Shown here: positions 34,157 through 34,443 of the stretch, piece after piece
Position numbering within the stretch: the stretch's first letter is position 1
Layout of the letters: the number at the start of each line of letters is the position of its first letter
Source of the DNA: an uncultured Acidiferrobacteraceae bacterium
GTDB taxonomy: Bacteria; Pseudomonadota; Gammaproteobacteria; Acidiferrobacterales; SZUA-150
Assembly (NCBI GenBank): GCA_913009895.1
Contig: CAJVXY010000030.1
Span: 1 to 34,443 of the forward strand
Reading direction: 5' to 3'
DNA: 34,443 nucleotides
Translations under genes and position numbers: made by a program
The notes under the pieces: model-generated
Seen by the model: only the letters and a program-made list of their open reading frames with translations
Database searches by the model: none
Told to the model about the DNA's origin: nothing

Positions 34157-34443
34157 TTATTTTGTTGTTTCTTCTGCCTTGCTAAAAAGAAACTGGCTGA
34201 TTATTTTTTCCAGGATAAAGGCAGATTGCGTCAGGGTGAGCTCATCGCCATCAACCAGGGATTCATCGTCACCGCCCGGCTCAAGGGAAATATACTGCTC
34301 ACCCAAAAGGCCTGCGGTTAAAATAGTTGCTGATGTGTCTTTGGGAAGATTATTATATTTACTGCCAATATCCAGGGTAGTCACTGCATAAAAATTATCA
34401 TCAATCTGGATTTTAGAGACCCTGCCCACAAGTACGCCACCGA
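34157..34443 (-). CDS. mlaD: MlaD MCE-domain protein, C-terminal part (truncated by window end)
   Basis: The visible 94 residues are the C-terminal half of an MCE-domain protein: GGVLVGRVSKIQIDDNFYAV, then LLGEQYISLEPGGDDESL, then LTLTQSAFILEKIISQFLF. MlaD forms a hexameric ring in the periplasm that carries lipid to the MlaFE transporter. The start codon and the membrane anchor lie beyond the window. The order mlaD-mlaC-mlaB agrees with other gammaproteobacteria. A valine or methionine start within the visible part is not believed to be real. Confidence 0.94.
   Translation of the reverse strand, partial: GGVLVGRVSKIQIDDNFYAVTTLDIGSKYNNLPKDTSATILTAGLLGEQYISLEPGGDDESLVDGDELTLTQSAFILEKIISQFLFSKAEETTK

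Overview
The window looks like a contig end from a gammaproteobacterium of moderate GC. Most of it is a conserved core region whose gene order resembles two known neighbourhoods: the E. coli rsmI-lpoA-yraN-diaA-dolP block, and the Pseudomonas-type run of sspB/sspA/petCBA, degS(algW), tat and his genes, murA, ibaG and mla genes. The species cannot be named from the sequence alone.

Layout. Bases 1-89 are not genomic: 31-89 is the Illumina P5/TruSeq adapter with one extra base. Bases 90-2295 are a small integron-type gene-cassette array read on the minus strand. It has two clear attC sites (283-360 and 1411-1488) and an attI-like junction (2289-2307), but no integrase in view. Its cassettes carry (i) a PUA/EVE-like + HNH endonuclease, (ii) a two-gene unit of a ThsB-like TIR protein and a four-helix membrane protein, and (iii) a truncated third cassette. 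The array lies directly downstream of rnpB (2403-2753, minus strand). This is the accessory, probably antiviral, part of the window and its most novel content.

From 2851 to about 12.3 kb: a GAF-GGDEF-EAL c-di-GMP enzyme; rsmI; then, divergently, lpoA-yraN-SIS protein(gmhA/diaA-like)-dolP-rfaE2-FAD oxidase, with tight overlaps that suggest one operon for envelope biogenesis; then a probable outer-membrane protein. From 12.4 to 16.4 kb (minus strand): the cytochrome bc1 operon petABC followed by sspA-sspB. A DegS-type periplasmic protease runs on the plus strand and converges with a DUF255 thioredoxin-fold protein.

From 19.8 to 30.4 kb, all on the minus strand: murA-hisG-hisD-hisC-hisB-hisH-hisA-hisF-hisI-hisE-tatA-tatB-tatC. 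This gives nearly the whole histidine pathway plus the Tat translocase, whose likely substrates include the Rieske protein encoded in the same window. Spacers between the his genes hold several families of palindromic repeats, including one MITE-like element. From 30.6 kb to the end: grxD, ibaG, a YadGH-type ABC exporter, mlaB, mlaC and the 3' part of mlaD (outer-membrane lipid asymmetry).

The best candidate for an undescribed system is the TIR + four-helix membrane protein pair carried on one mobile cassette (355-1395). It resembles Thoeris logic (a TIR signal-maker plus an effector), but the partner is neither a SIR2/SLOG ThsA nor a visible TM-macro ThsA.
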